A stretch of DNA of 64,000 nucleotides from Pseudogulbenkiania ferrooxidans 2002 (GTDB taxonomy: Bacteria; Pseudomonadota; Gammaproteobacteria; Burkholderiales; Chromobacteriaceae), in assembly GCF_000174355.1 (NCBI RefSeq), contig NZ_ACIS01000002.1:310001-374000 (forward strand), given 5' to 3'. The position numbers were made by a program, and so were the translations under genes. Below, piece by piece: positions 26,129 through 34,539 of the stretch (positions are counted from its first letter, which is position 1; each line of letters opens with the position of its first letter). A model generated the notes under the pieces. That model did not search any database. It was given only the letters and a program-made list of their open reading frames with translations, and had not been told where the DNA came from.

Positions 26129-26911
26129 ATGCCGCTCGCGCCCATCAATCCCCCGATCCGTGACTGGCGCCGTCAACGGGTGTGGATCGTCGGCGCCTCC
26201 AGCGGCATCGGCGCGGCGCTGTCCCGCCTGCTGCTGGACAAGGGCGCGGAAGTGGTCTTGTCCGCCCGCCGCCAGGCCCAGCTGATGCAGGTGGCCCATG
26301 CCCACCCGCGCGCCACCGTGCTGCCGCTGGATGTCACGGACCCGCAATCCTGGCGCGAGGGCTGGTCGCGATGGCAGGACCAGCAGCGCTTGCCGGACCT
26401 AGTGGTGTTCTGCGCCGCCGACTACCGGCCGGAGCGCTGCTGGGAGCTGCAGCACGAGCGCGTTCGGCAGACCCTCGACACCAACCTGGCGGGGGTGTAC
26501 TTCGGGCTGGAAACCATCCTGCCCGCGCTGATGGCGCGCCAGTCCGGCGGCATCGCGCTGGTGGCCAGCGTGGCGGGCTATGTCGGTCTACCCGGCGCCA
26601 GCGTCTACGGCCCGAGCAAGGCCGCGCTGATCAACCTGGCCGAATTGCTGCACGCCGAACTGCGCTGCCACGGCATCCCTGTCTACCTCATCAACCCCGG
26701 CTTCGTGACCACCCGGCTCACCGCCATGAACGACTTCCCGATGCCCGCCATCATGAGTGCCGACGACGCCGCGCGGTGCATAGTGCGCGGACTGGAGCGC
26801 GGCCATTTCGAAATCCACTTTCCTCGCAGGTTTACGCTATGGATCAAGCTGATCGCCATGCTGCCCTATCGCCTGAGATTGCCGCTGCTGCGCCACCTGG
26901 CCCGAACCTGA
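26129..26911 (+). CDS. Short-chain dehydrogenase/reductase
   Basis: This 260-residue SDR has the cofactor motif GASSGIG at 22-28, an NNAG-like LDTNLAGVYFG, VASVAGYVGLPGASVYGPSK with the catalytic Ser-Tyr-Lys, and a PG motif (INPGFVTT). The basic, hydrophobic C-terminus (LWIKLIAMLPYRLRLPLLRH) may lie on the membrane. Its position within the lipid cluster suggests an acyl or lipid-derived carbonyl as substrate. Confidence 0.88.
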   Translation: MPLAPINPPIRDWRRQRVWIVGASSGIGAALSRLLLDKGAEVVLSARRQAQLMQVAHAHPRATVLPLDVTDPQSWREGWSRWQDQQRLPDLVVFCAADYRPERCWELQHERVRQTLDTNLAGVYFGLETILPALMARQSGGIALVASVAGYVGLPGASVYGPSKAALINLAELLHAELRCHGIPVYLINPGFVTTRLTAMNDFPMPAIMSADDAARCIVRGLERGHFEIHFPRRFTLWIKLIAMLPYRLRLPLLRHLART

Positions 26912-27347
26912 GAGCGCGGCTGGCCGAATTGGCCGACTGGTATGCCCATCTGAGCCCGGTCACGCTGGATGAGGCATCGACCGTTTTTACGCCGCGTCGG
27001 CCTGCTTCAAGGACCCGTTCAACACGGTGCAGAGCCGCGACGGCATACACGATGTCTTCCGGCATATGTTCAACGTGCTGGAACAGCCGGTGTTCATCCT
27101 CCGCGAGCAATTGCTGGACGGCAGCCAGGCTTTCCTGACCTGGGACTTCCGCTTCCGCCGCCGCGGCAAGGCCTATCTCTTGCATGGCGGCAGCCATCTA
27201 CGCTTCGACTCTCGCGGCAAAGTGGTAGCGCACCGGGACTACTGGGATTCCGCCGAAGAGTTGCTGCACAAGCTGCCGCTGATCGGCCCGCCCTTGCGCC
27301 TGTTGCGGCGCCTGCTGTCGGTGCATGACGAAGGCTGGCGCGCATGA
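26839..27347 (+). pseudogene. NTF2-like (SnoaL-type) protein, split by a frameshift
   Basis: The N-terminal half reads in one frame (RARLAELADWYAHLSPVTLD, then E). The rest reads in another (IDRFYAASACFKDPFNTVQS, then RHMFNVLEQPVF and QAFLTWDFRF to the stop at 27347). Together they make a normal NTF2-fold protein of the type that follows the SDR in related clusters. The second frame has a stop at 26970-26972, so the frame change must fall at about 26973-26988; loss of one base near 26975 would restore DEAIDRFYA. This is either a real mutation or a sequencing error. The start is unclear; ATG 26839 overlaps the SDR gene. Confidence 0.75.
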
Positions 27348-27523
27348 AGCCATCCTTCAAGGGCAACAAGTCCGCCCTTCCCGCCAAGCCGTGCGCCGGC
27401 TGCGGCCACCCCATGAGCTGGCGGCGCAAATGGGCGCGTTGCTGGGATGAGGTGAAGTTTTGTTCCGAACGCTGCCGCCAGCGGCGCCAAGCCCATGACC
27501 GCCTTGATCTACCGCCGCCATGA
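27344..27523 (+). CDS. DUF2256 small zinc-ribbon-like protein (59 aa)
   Basis: This short basic protein has two Cys pairs: KPCAGCGHPMSWRRKWARCW, then VKFCSERCRQRR. That is the DUF2256 pattern, probably a small zinc-binding module. It overlaps the preceding gene's stop by 4 bases. In other bacteria DUF2256 genes often sit by photolyase or cryptochrome genes; none is present here. Confidence 0.85.
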   Translation: MKPSFKGNKSALPAKPCAGCGHPMSWRRKWARCWDEVKFCSERCRQRRQAHDRLDLPPP

Positions 27524-27666
27524 CGACACGCGCGCCGTCTTCGGCCAACCTTGCGCGATGCCTGCGCCAGCACATCCAGCGGCGGAGGGGGATCGGCAGC
27601 GCCTCGCTGCGGGCCGGCCTGTCGCCGCATACTGCAACGCATCGAAACCTTGTGAGTCATCAATAG
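27520..27666 (+). CDS. Possible 48-aa hypothetical ORF
   Basis: A short ORF (MTTRAPSSANLARCLRQHIQ and so on) starts inside the DUF2256 stop codon with the same ATGA overlap used throughout this operon and ends 11 bases before the lipocalin gene. It is Arg-rich and matches no family I recognise. It may be a remnant or non-coding spacer; it also contains a copy of the CTTCGGCCAAC motif (27539-27549). Confidence 0.25.
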   Translation: MTTRAPSSANLARCLRQHIQRRRGIGSASLRAGLSPHTATHRNLVSHQ

Positions 27667-27677
27667 AGGAAGACACC

Positions 27678-28220
27678 ATGCGACGCTCCCGACTGCAACG
27701 CCTCATGCTCCTTGGCGGCAGCCTGCTGCTGGCGGCCTGCTCCACCTTGCCGCCGCCCGGCATCCAGCCGGTCAGCGGCTTCGAGCTGCAACGCTACAGC
27801 GGCAAGTGGTATGAAATCGCCCGGCTGGAGCACCGCTTCGAACGCGGGCTCAGCGACGTCAGCGCCAGCTACGCGCCGCAGGCGGACGGCAGCGTCAGCG
27901 TGATCAATCGCGGCTTCGATCCCGCCGCCGGGCGCTGGAAACAGGCGGAAGGCCGCGCGCTGTTCAACGGCGACCCGCACCGCGCCTCGCTGAAGGTGTC
28001 GTTCTTCGGCCCCTTCTACGGCGGCTATCACGTGGTGGTGCTGGACCCGGACTACCGCTGGGCCATGGTGGCCGGCAACGACCGCTCCTACTTGTGGATT
28101 CTGGCGCGCGACAAGCAACTGCCCGATGACGTCACCGCCCGCCTGCTTGAAAAGGCGCGGCAACTGGGTTTCGACACCGGCAAACTGATCCGGGTCGGCC
28201 AGACCCGCAGCGACGGCTGA
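27678..28220 (+). CDS. blc: Outer-membrane lipocalin Blc
   Basis: This 180-residue bacterial lipocalin has a lipoprotein signal (LLLAAC, Cys21). It carries the lipocalin GxW motif FELQRYSGKWYEIARLEHRF, and YGGYHVVVLDPDYRWAMVAG for the second conserved region. Blc binds fatty acids or lysophospholipids in the envelope. Its place in the operon supports a role in lipid repair or turnover. GAGGAAG precedes the ATG. Confidence 0.92.
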   Translation: MRRSRLQRLMLLGGSLLLAACSTLPPPGIQPVSGFELQRYSGKWYEIARLEHRFERGLSDVSASYAPQADGSVSVINRGFDPAAGRWKQAEGRALFNGDPHRASLKVSFFGPFYGGYHVVVLDPDYRWAMVAGNDRSYLWILARDKQLPDDVTARLLEKARQLGFDTGKLIRVGQTRSDG

Positions 28221-28228
28221 GGCGCGCC

Positions 28229-28453
28229 ATGACGATACGCCTCAACCCGCGCAAGCTGCTGCTGAGCAAGTGGACGGCCCTGGCGCCGCAGAACAAGGAA
28301 AAGCACTTCATCGTGGTGCGCGTGCTGGAGCCGGAACACCCCGACGCACCGATTACCGAAGTGGAACTGGAAGCGGTCTACAGCCGACGCAGCCGCATCA
28401 TTCCCTGGAAAACGCTGACCGACGCCACCCAGTGGCGGCAAGGCTGGCATTAA
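28229..28453 (+). CDS. TIGR02450 family Trp-rich protein
   Basis: This 74-residue protein has the family pattern: NPRKLLLSKWTALAPQNKEK, HFIVV, then VELEAVYSRRSRIIPWKTLT and W residues near the end (QWRQGWH). The function is unknown. It is the last gene of the cluster, 8 bases after blc. Confidence 0.88.
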   Translation: MTIRLNPRKLLLSKWTALAPQNKEKHFIVVRVLEPEHPDAPITEVELEAVYSRRSRIIPWKTLTDATQWRQGWH

Positions 28454-28568
28454 CCGTCGGGGCAATCCGTTTCCTGAACTGCGCCATCGCCAACAGCGGT
28501 GGCGCTGGTGAGCATAGATCACACTTTGCTATCCGCTTCCTGGAACTGATGGCAAACCGTTCCGGAGC

Positions 28569-28610
28569 TTCGACCACGCCCGGCCTGCACTACAATGAAC
28601 CTTGGTTCAT
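28569..28610 (+). promoter_or_regulatory. Promoter with an overlapping palindromic operator, HIT gene
   Basis: A candidate sigma-70 promoter TTCGAC (28569-28574), 16-base spacer, TACAAT (28591-28596) precedes the HIT gene. The perfect inverted repeat ATGAACC-TT-GGTTCAT (28595-28610) overlaps the -10 end and the start region, where a repressor would block transcription. No regulator gene is adjacent. Confidence 0.5.
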
Positions 28611-28625
28611 CGAACGGAAAGTGCC

Positions 28626-29063
28626 ATGTCTTACGACTCCAACAACATCTTTGCCCAAATCCTGCGTGGCCAAGCCCCATGCATCAAAGTTTTCGAAGAC
28701 CAGATGACGCTCGTGTTCATGGACATCATGCCTCAGGCAGACGGCCATCTCCTCGTTATCCCCAAAGAACCCGCATCGCAGATTTTCGAGCTGTCCGACG
28801 ATGCGGCGGCGGCCTGCATGCTGACCGCACGCAAGGCGGCCATCGCGGTCAGGGCGGCCCTGAACCCTCCCGGCATGATCCTGGCCCAGGCGAACGGCAG
28901 CGCGGCCGGCCAGACCGTGCCGCACTTTCACATCCACGTGATTCCGAGACACAGCGGGGAATTCCTCGCTCCGCATGCAGCACGGCGGGAAGACACGGAA
29001 AAGCTGAAGGAGCTTGCCAAGCGCATCATTGCCGCTTGGCCCGAACTCGACGAGAGCAATTGA
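28626..29063 (+). CDS. HIT-family nucleotide hydrolase/transferase
   Basis: This 145-residue histidine-triad protein has the catalytic triad in HFHIHVIPR (His100, His102, His104). Earlier family blocks are DQMTLVFMDIMPQADGHLLV and NPPGMILAQANGSAAGQTVP. HIT proteins hydrolyse adenylated or phosphoramidate nucleotides. ATG 28626 is used; a longer read adds eight residues without support. A terminator follows. Part of this gene with its downstream DNA and terminator recurs, decayed, at 37690-38070. Confidence 0.9.
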   Translation: MSYDSNNIFAQILRGQAPCIKVFEDQMTLVFMDIMPQADGHLLVIPKEPASQIFELSDDAAAACMLTARKAAIAVRAALNPPGMILAQANGSAAGQTVPHFHIHVIPRHSGEFLAPHAARREDTEKLKELAKRIIAAWPELDESN

Positions 29064-29507
29064 CCGGAACCACGGCTCCCTCCCGCCTCGTCAGGGGACG
29101 CCGCGGCGGATTGGCTCCTGCACGATTGTTGATGACATCGGAAGCGAGCTGAACATGCGCAAAAAAATGCCCCGCACCAGGCGGGGCATTTTTTCAAACC
29201 GGAAGCATCCGTGGCATGTCATTGACGGCTAGTTCGGCATGACGAGGGAACCTCAAGGAGACGGTACGGCGGAATTCCGCCTGCTTGCAATCCCAGTGAA
29301 CCACTCCTGCCAGACAAACCGTCACTTCCTTGCTCATCCGCACCATTACCCAATCCAGTGTTAAGTGCCAATATTCAACAGCAGCCAACACTGCAACGGA
29401 AGCATATTCGGCGGATATCGGCGTGAGTGAGGTGACTCGCCCGCCAGTTGACACTCCCCCGCTGAACTGCGAACCTTCCCGCTCCAATTTATTTGCCATT
29501 GCCCGCC
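29064..29507. other. Intergenic region, locally A/T-rich
   Basis: This 444-base gap contains the HIT terminator (29166-29195) and the upstream region of the SlyD-like gene, with TTGACA at 29448-29453 as a possible -35. A minus-strand ORF of 101 codons (29194-29499) is open but has no recognisable domain or clear ribosome-binding site. I do not call it a gene. Confidence 0.5.
29166..29195 (+). terminator. Rho-independent terminator after the HIT gene
   Basis: A 9-bp stem ATGCCCCGC / GCGGGGCAT has an ACCAG loop, a preceding A-run and a following run of T. The A-run also makes it usable on the minus strand. Confidence 0.85.
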
Positions 29508-29984
29508 ATGAAAATCACCCAAAACACCGCCGTCACCCTGCGAATGAAAGTCACAGACAGCCAGGGTCTGGTTTACGACGATGGCAAGAACCCAGTCTCC
29601 TACCTGCACGGCGATTACGACAACCTCTTCCCCAAACTGGAAGCCGCACTTGAAGGTCAGGAATCAGGCTTTCAAACCACGCTGGAACTCGCTACCGAAG
29701 ACACCTTCGGCGAACGCGACGAAGCCCTGGTCACCACCATGCCCAAGGCCGAATTCCCCCCCGGCATCAAGGTAGGCGGCCAGATCCAACGCCCCGGCCC
29801 GGATGGCACCCCGCGCTATTATTTCGTCACCAAGATCAAAGGCCCAACCGTATTGCTGGACGGCAACCACCCGCTTTGCGGCAAAACCCTGCGCTTCGCC
29901 CTCAAGGTTGTGGACGTACGTGAGGCAACCGCCGAGGAAATTGCCCACCAGCATGTACATGGCGAGCACGGGCATCAGCACTGA
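29508..29984 (+). CDS. SlyD-like FKBP-type peptidyl-prolyl isomerase
   Basis: This 158-residue FKBP-type isomerase has an inserted flap domain. Typical features are VTLRMKVTDSQGLVYDDGKN, the PVSYLHGDYDNLFPKLEAAL core, and an IF-domain segment DTFGERDEALVTTMPKAEFP. The C-terminus is His-rich (HQHVHGEHGHQH), able to bind nickel or other metals as in SlyD. It is a cytoplasmic folding helper. It is monocistronic with its own terminator. Confidence 0.9.
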   Translation: MKITQNTAVTLRMKVTDSQGLVYDDGKNPVSYLHGDYDNLFPKLEAALEGQESGFQTTLELATEDTFGERDEALVTTMPKAEFPPGIKVGGQIQRPGPDGTPRYYFVTKIKGPTVLLDGNHPLCGKTLRFALKVVDVREATAEEIAHQHVHGEHGHQH

Positions 29985-30006
29985 CACCACCCCGCCCCAT
30001 ACAAAT

Positions 30007-30036
30007 AAAGCCCTCCCATCCAGGAGGGCTTTGTTT
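30007..30036 (+). terminator. Terminator after the SlyD-like gene
   Basis: The 10-bp perfect stem AAAGCCCTCC / GGAGGGCTTT is followed by GTTTT. Confidence 0.85.
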
Positions 30037-30320
30037 TGCCTGGACCCCACCTGCCATGTGGAATTGGTGATCTGCTCCTGATCCACTCGCCTCCTGCAAA
30101 CCCAACTTCGAGTTCTCCACGCGCTCCCTCTCAGATGGCCACACTTAATCCCTAGTGCTGATAGTAGCCATTCTTGATTGCTGAGGATTCGTCTGAAGTT
30201 CGGCCAGGGAAGTCTTTCGCATCCGAGGTCCACGGCGGCCACTTTGGAAGGGGAAGCAGCCATAAAAGTACCTAGCAAGTAAGGTACGTTTCACAGTCCA
30301 TTGTGACTTTCAATTTCTTG

Positions 30321-30343
30321 AAAAGAGGGGCATTTCAGCCCCC
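30321..30343 (-). terminator. Terminator after the cupin gene (minus strand)
   Basis: On the minus strand, GGGGC-TGAAAT-GCCCC is followed by TCTTTTC, 16 bases past the cupin stop codon. Confidence 0.65.
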
Positions 30344-30358
30344 TGCACTTTCTAGAAT

Positions 30359-30787
30359 TTAGCTTCTGTATTGTTCGTCACTAACTTTTTCCAGCCAGTT
30401 CGCGGCAATTCCTTGCAACTGCTCCTGAATGGCAATGTGGCTCATAGCGGTAGTAGGTGCTGCGCCGTGCCAGTGTTTAGTTCCAGCGGGAATACTCACC
30501 ACGTCGCCGGGGCGGATTTCCTGTACCGGGCCACCCCACTGCTGCACGCAGCCGCAGCCGGCGGTCACGATCAGTGTCTGCCCCAACGGGTGGGTGTGCC
30601 AGTCGGTGCGTGCGCCCGGCTCGAAGGTTACCAGTGCGCCGGAGCCGGCGGCGGGTTGGCGGGCGGCGAACAGAGGGTCGACGCGCACGCTGCCGGTGAA
30701 CCACTCCGCCGGGCCGCGGTAGGAGTCTTGCGAGCCAGCGCGGGCCACGGTTACGGCGTCGGCACTGGAGAGAGTTTGCTCAGTCAT
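30359..30787 (-). CDS. Cupin-domain protein, (R)-mandelonitrile lyase-like
   Basis: This 142-residue single-domain cupin has the metal motif [18 protein letters not shown] (His-x-His) and the second motif [19 protein letters not shown]. It opens with [20 protein letters not shown], as in small cupins that travel with aldo-keto reductases and YqhD-type dehydrogenases. It is the last gene of the detoxification operon, 42 bases after the reductase, with AAGGAAAG before the ATG. The reaction is unproven. Confidence 0.85.
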   Translation of the reverse strand: MTEQTLSSADAVTVARAGSQDSYRGPAEWFTGSVRVDPLFAARQPAAGSGALVTFEPGARTDWHTHPLGQTLIVTAGCGCVQQWGGPVQEIRPGDVVSIPAGTKHWHGAAPTTAMSHIAIQEQLQGIAANWLEKVSDEQYRS

Positions 30788-30829
30788 GATGCTTTCCTTG
30801 CTTGATGTCTGGATATAGGGATGCTTGGG

Positions 30830-31702
<873 letters not shown>

Positions 31703-33148
31703 TTATTTGCCGCCCGCTACCTGGCCAATGGCAACCGGCATGCCCGCCGGCACCGGCTTGCGGGCATGCGCCGGCAGGATCAGCACCAAGGAGGCCAGCA
31801 GAGCCAGCGATAACATCACGGCGCTGCCATCCATCACCATGGCAATGCGATGTGCCAGCAGTGGCACACCGGCCAGCTGTACCGGCACTGCGGCGGCAAA
31901 CACCACCACCAGCACGCCCAGGCCGATGGCGCCACCAAGCTGGTGAGCCACGTTCACTAGCCCCGACGCCGCACCGGCGTCCTGCCGGGCAACACCCGCA
32001 ACGGCAAACACGGTAAGCGGCGGCAGCACCACGCCCTGGCCAAAGCCGATCAGCATCATGGGCAGGGCAACGCCACTGACGTAGTGCGTACCGGCCGACA
32101 CCTGCCCCAGCCAGGTCAATCCTCCAAGGCAGGCCAGCAGCCCAAACGCCAGCAGCCTGGCGCTGCCTACCCGCGGAGTGAGCCGCGGCACCAGCATGGC
32201 GGAAAGGAAGTTGGGCAAGGTGGCAGGCAGAAACGCCAGCCCGGCCTGCAAGGGGGTAAAGCCCAACACGCCCTGTAGGAACTGGGTGGTAAAGAACCAG
32301 AATCCCACCATGCCGCCCAGGAACAACATCCGCGCGGCGTAGGCGCCGCTGCGCTCCCGGCTGGCAAACAGGCGCAGCGGCAGAATGGGCTGCCGGGCCC
32401 GCGCCTGTATCAGCAGGAAGATACCGAGCAGGCCTAGCCCGCCGGTCAGCGCCGTGATGGTGAGCCAATCGCCCCAGCCCTGCTCTGCCGCCCGCACCAG
32501 TCCGTAGACCAGCGCGGTCATGCCCAGGGTGGAGCTGGCAGCGCCGCCGATATCGAGCTGACCACTGTGGGTCGGCGTTTCTTGGATGTAGCGGCGGGTA
32601 GCCAGCATCAGCAAGGCACCTATCGGCAGATTGATGAAGAAGCCGGCGCGCCAGGACAACAGCTCGGCAAACAACCCTCCCAGCACCAGGCCCAGCGTGG
32701 CGCCTATGCCGGCGGTGGCAGCATACAGCGACAGCGCGCGGGTGCGCTCCGGCCCTTCGGCAAAGTGGGTGGACAGCAGCGCCAGCGTAGCCGGCGCCAG
32801 AATGGCGGAGCCCGCGCCCTGCACCGCCCGTGCGGCCAACAGCCAGGCCGGCGTTTGCGCCAGGCCGATGGCCAGCGAGGAAAGAGTGAAGATGGCCAGC
32901 CCCAGCAGCAGCATGCGGCGGCGACCGAGGATATCGCCTGCGCGCGCGCCCAGCAGCAACAGCCCGCCCAGTGCCAGCGTGTAGGCGTTCTGCACCCACG
33001 ACAGCCCCACTGTGCTAAAGCCCAGCCCAGCCTGTATCTTCGGCAGCCCGGTAATGACGATAGACACGTCGATCAGGATCATCAGGTAACTGGCCATGAT
33101 GATGGCCATGATGGCGCGGCGATTGTCTGGCAAGGTCTGCGTTGTCAT
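31703..33148 (-). CDS. MFS exporter, DHA2 (EmrB/QacA) family, 14 TM
   Basis: This 481-residue drug:proton antiporter has DHA2 features: VQNAYTLALGGLLLLGARAG and DILGRRRML for motif A, LAARAVQGAGSAILAPATLA for motif C, and about 14 hydrophobic segments. GGAGGT lies upstream of the ATG. In this operon it may export aldehydes or their conjugates, or a toxic inducer. Substrate prediction from sequence is not possible. Confidence 0.9.
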   Translation of the reverse strand: MTTQTLPDNRRAIMAIIMASYLMILIDVSIVITGLPKIQAGLGFSTVGLSWVQNAYTLALGGLLLLGARAGDILGRRRMLLLGLAIFTLSSLAIGLAQTPAWLLAARAVQGAGSAILAPATLALLSTHFAEGPERTRALSLYAATAGIGATLGLVLGGLFAELLSWRAGFFINLPIGALLMLATRRYIQETPTHSGQLDIGGAASSTLGMTALVYGLVRAAEQGWGDWLTITALTGGLGLLGIFLLIQARARQPILPLRLFASRERSGAYAARMLFLGGMVGFWFFTTQFLQGVLGFTPLQAGLAFLPATLPNFLSAMLVPRLTPRVGSARLLAFGLLACLGGLTWLGQVSAGTHYVSGVALPMMLIGFGQGVVLPPLTVFAVAGVARQDAGAASGLVNVAHQLGGAIGLGVLVVVFAAAVPVQLAGVPLLAHRIAMVMDGSAVMLSLALLASLVLILPAHARKPVPAGMPVAIGQVAGGK

Positions 33149-33255
33149 GCGGTGTTCACCTCCAGCCTATTGCCTGCGTGGTGCATTTTCATGGTGTTGC
33201 TTCCGGATTAAGTGGCCACCGCGGGCGGCACCTGCTACCAGCGGTGGCAGGTGCA

Positions 33256-34404
33256 TCACAGCGCGTTGCGCAGAATGGTAGCCACCACATCGCGGCTATA
33301 GATGTCGGCGATGCCAAACCACTTCGCATTGCCCAGTACGTTGTCGGTAATGGCCGGCAGGTCTGCCTCGCCAATGCCCAGCTGCGACAGGCGCGTGGGG
33401 GTACCCATCTTGTCGAACCAGGCTTCCAGCGCAGCAATGCCCTGCTGCGGGGTATCCACGCCGAACACGTATTGCGCCAGGCGCTGGAACTGCGCCGGGT
33501 TGCGGCCGTGGTACCACTTCATCCAGGCCGGCATGATCACCGACAACCCGGCGCCGTGCGGCACGTTGAACAGCGCCGACAGCGCGTGCTCGATCATGTG
33601 GTTTGGGTAGCTGAAGCCAGCCGTGCCGGCGTAGATCAGGCCGTTCAGTGCCTGGGTGGAGGCCCAGGCAAACTCGGCACGTGCCGCGTAGTCGGCCGGG
33701 TTGTCCAGCAGCGTTTCCGTGGTGTCGATCACGGTATTGATGAGGGCTTCCACCATGCGCGAGTGCAGCGTGGGCTGCACCGTGGCGGTGAAATAGCCTT
33801 CAATGCAGTGCGCGATGATGTCGGCGGCCGAGTACACCAGGTAGTCACGCGACACGGTCTGCATCAGCGCCGGGTTGACGATGGAGACGCGCGGGTAGGT
33901 ATGCACCGACTGGATGGCGAACTTCTCTTTGGTAGCCTCGTTGGTCACCACCGCACCACTGTTCATCTCGCTGCCGGTGGCAGCCAGGGTAAGGATGGAG
34001 AACACGGGTAGCGCCGAGACAATATCTGCCTTGCCGATGAATAGGTCCCAGACATCGCCCTGGTACGGCACGCCGGCGGCGATGGCCTTGGAGCTGTCCA
34101 GCACCGAGCCGCCGCCTACGCTGAGCACGGCACCCACCTGGTGGCCGCGCGCCAGGGCGATGCCATCGCGCACTTTCGACAGCAGCGGGTTGCTGACAAT
34201 GCTGCCAAACTCGATGAACTCGATATCGTGTGCGGCCAGGCTCTTGCTCACCGCCTCGAACAGGCCGTCGCGCTTGATGCGGTAGCTACCGAAGCAGAGC
34301 AGCACTTTCCGGATGCCGTGCTCGGCCAGGTGCTGGCCGATCAGCTGCTCCTTGCCGGTGCCGAAATCGATCTTGGTAGGGTTGTAGAAAGTAAAGTTGT
34401 CCAT
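33256..34404 (-). CDS. yqhD: Iron-containing alcohol dehydrogenase, YqhD type
   Basis: This 382-residue family-III alcohol dehydrogenase begins MDNFTFYNPTKIDFGTGKEQ, as YqhD and butanol dehydrogenases do. It has the cofactor motif SVGGGSVLDSSKAIA and metal ligands in SAADIIAHCIEGYF (Asp, His), NHMIEHALSALFN and VPHGAGLS (His). YqhD uses NADPH to reduce aldehydes to alcohols. It is the first gene of the operon with the exporter, reductase and cupin. The divergent LysR gene at 34540 is the likely regulator. Confidence 0.9.
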   Translation of the reverse strand: MDNFTFYNPTKIDFGTGKEQLIGQHLAEHGIRKVLLCFGSYRIKRDGLFEAVSKSLAAHDIEFIEFGSIVSNPLLSKVRDGIALARGHQVGAVLSVGGGSVLDSSKAIAAGVPYQGDVWDLFIGKADIVSALPVFSILTLAATGSEMNSGAVVTNEATKEKFAIQSVHTYPRVSIVNPALMQTVSRDYLVYSAADIIAHCIEGYFTATVQPTLHSRMVEALINTVIDTTETLLDNPADYAARAEFAWASTQALNGLIYAGTAGFSYPNHMIEHALSALFNVPHGAGLSVIMPAWMKWYHGRNPAQFQRLAQYVFGVDTPQQGIAALEAWFDKMGTPTRLSQLGIGEADLPAITDNVLGNAKWFGIADIYSRDVVATILRNAL

Positions 34405-34539
34405 GCGTGTCCTCTACTGCCGTAATGGCCGGTGGTCTTGATGGACAGAACTTTAGTTTCCAGGAAAACATTAAACTAGAGCGTTATCATTTGAATAATC
34501 TACAACTTTTTGATGTTAATTTGCCGGCGGGATTGAAAC

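Larger units (their letters stand above)
29985..30358. other. Intergenic region between convergent genes
   Basis: This 374-base gap holds two terminators (30007-30036 plus; 30321-30343 minus). In between is non-coding DNA with words such as AAGCAGCCAT that recur in the gaps near 35.7 and 37.5 kb. It may be decayed repeat DNA. Confidence 0.45.

Noticed and set aside
26984-26988. Slippage or base loss in the T-run as cause of the NTF2 frameshift
   Set aside because: Adding a T here gives a readable protein, but IDRFYA just upstream already reads in the second frame and fits the family better. The shift is therefore more likely near 26975; the T-run is kept only as an alternative.
29194-29499. 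Minus-strand ORF of 101 codons between HIT and SlyD-like genes
   Set aside because: A short stretch vaguely recalled a histone-fold helix (VAVLAAVEYWHLTLD). There is no convincing alignment, no ribosome-binding site, and the frame overlaps the HIT terminator.
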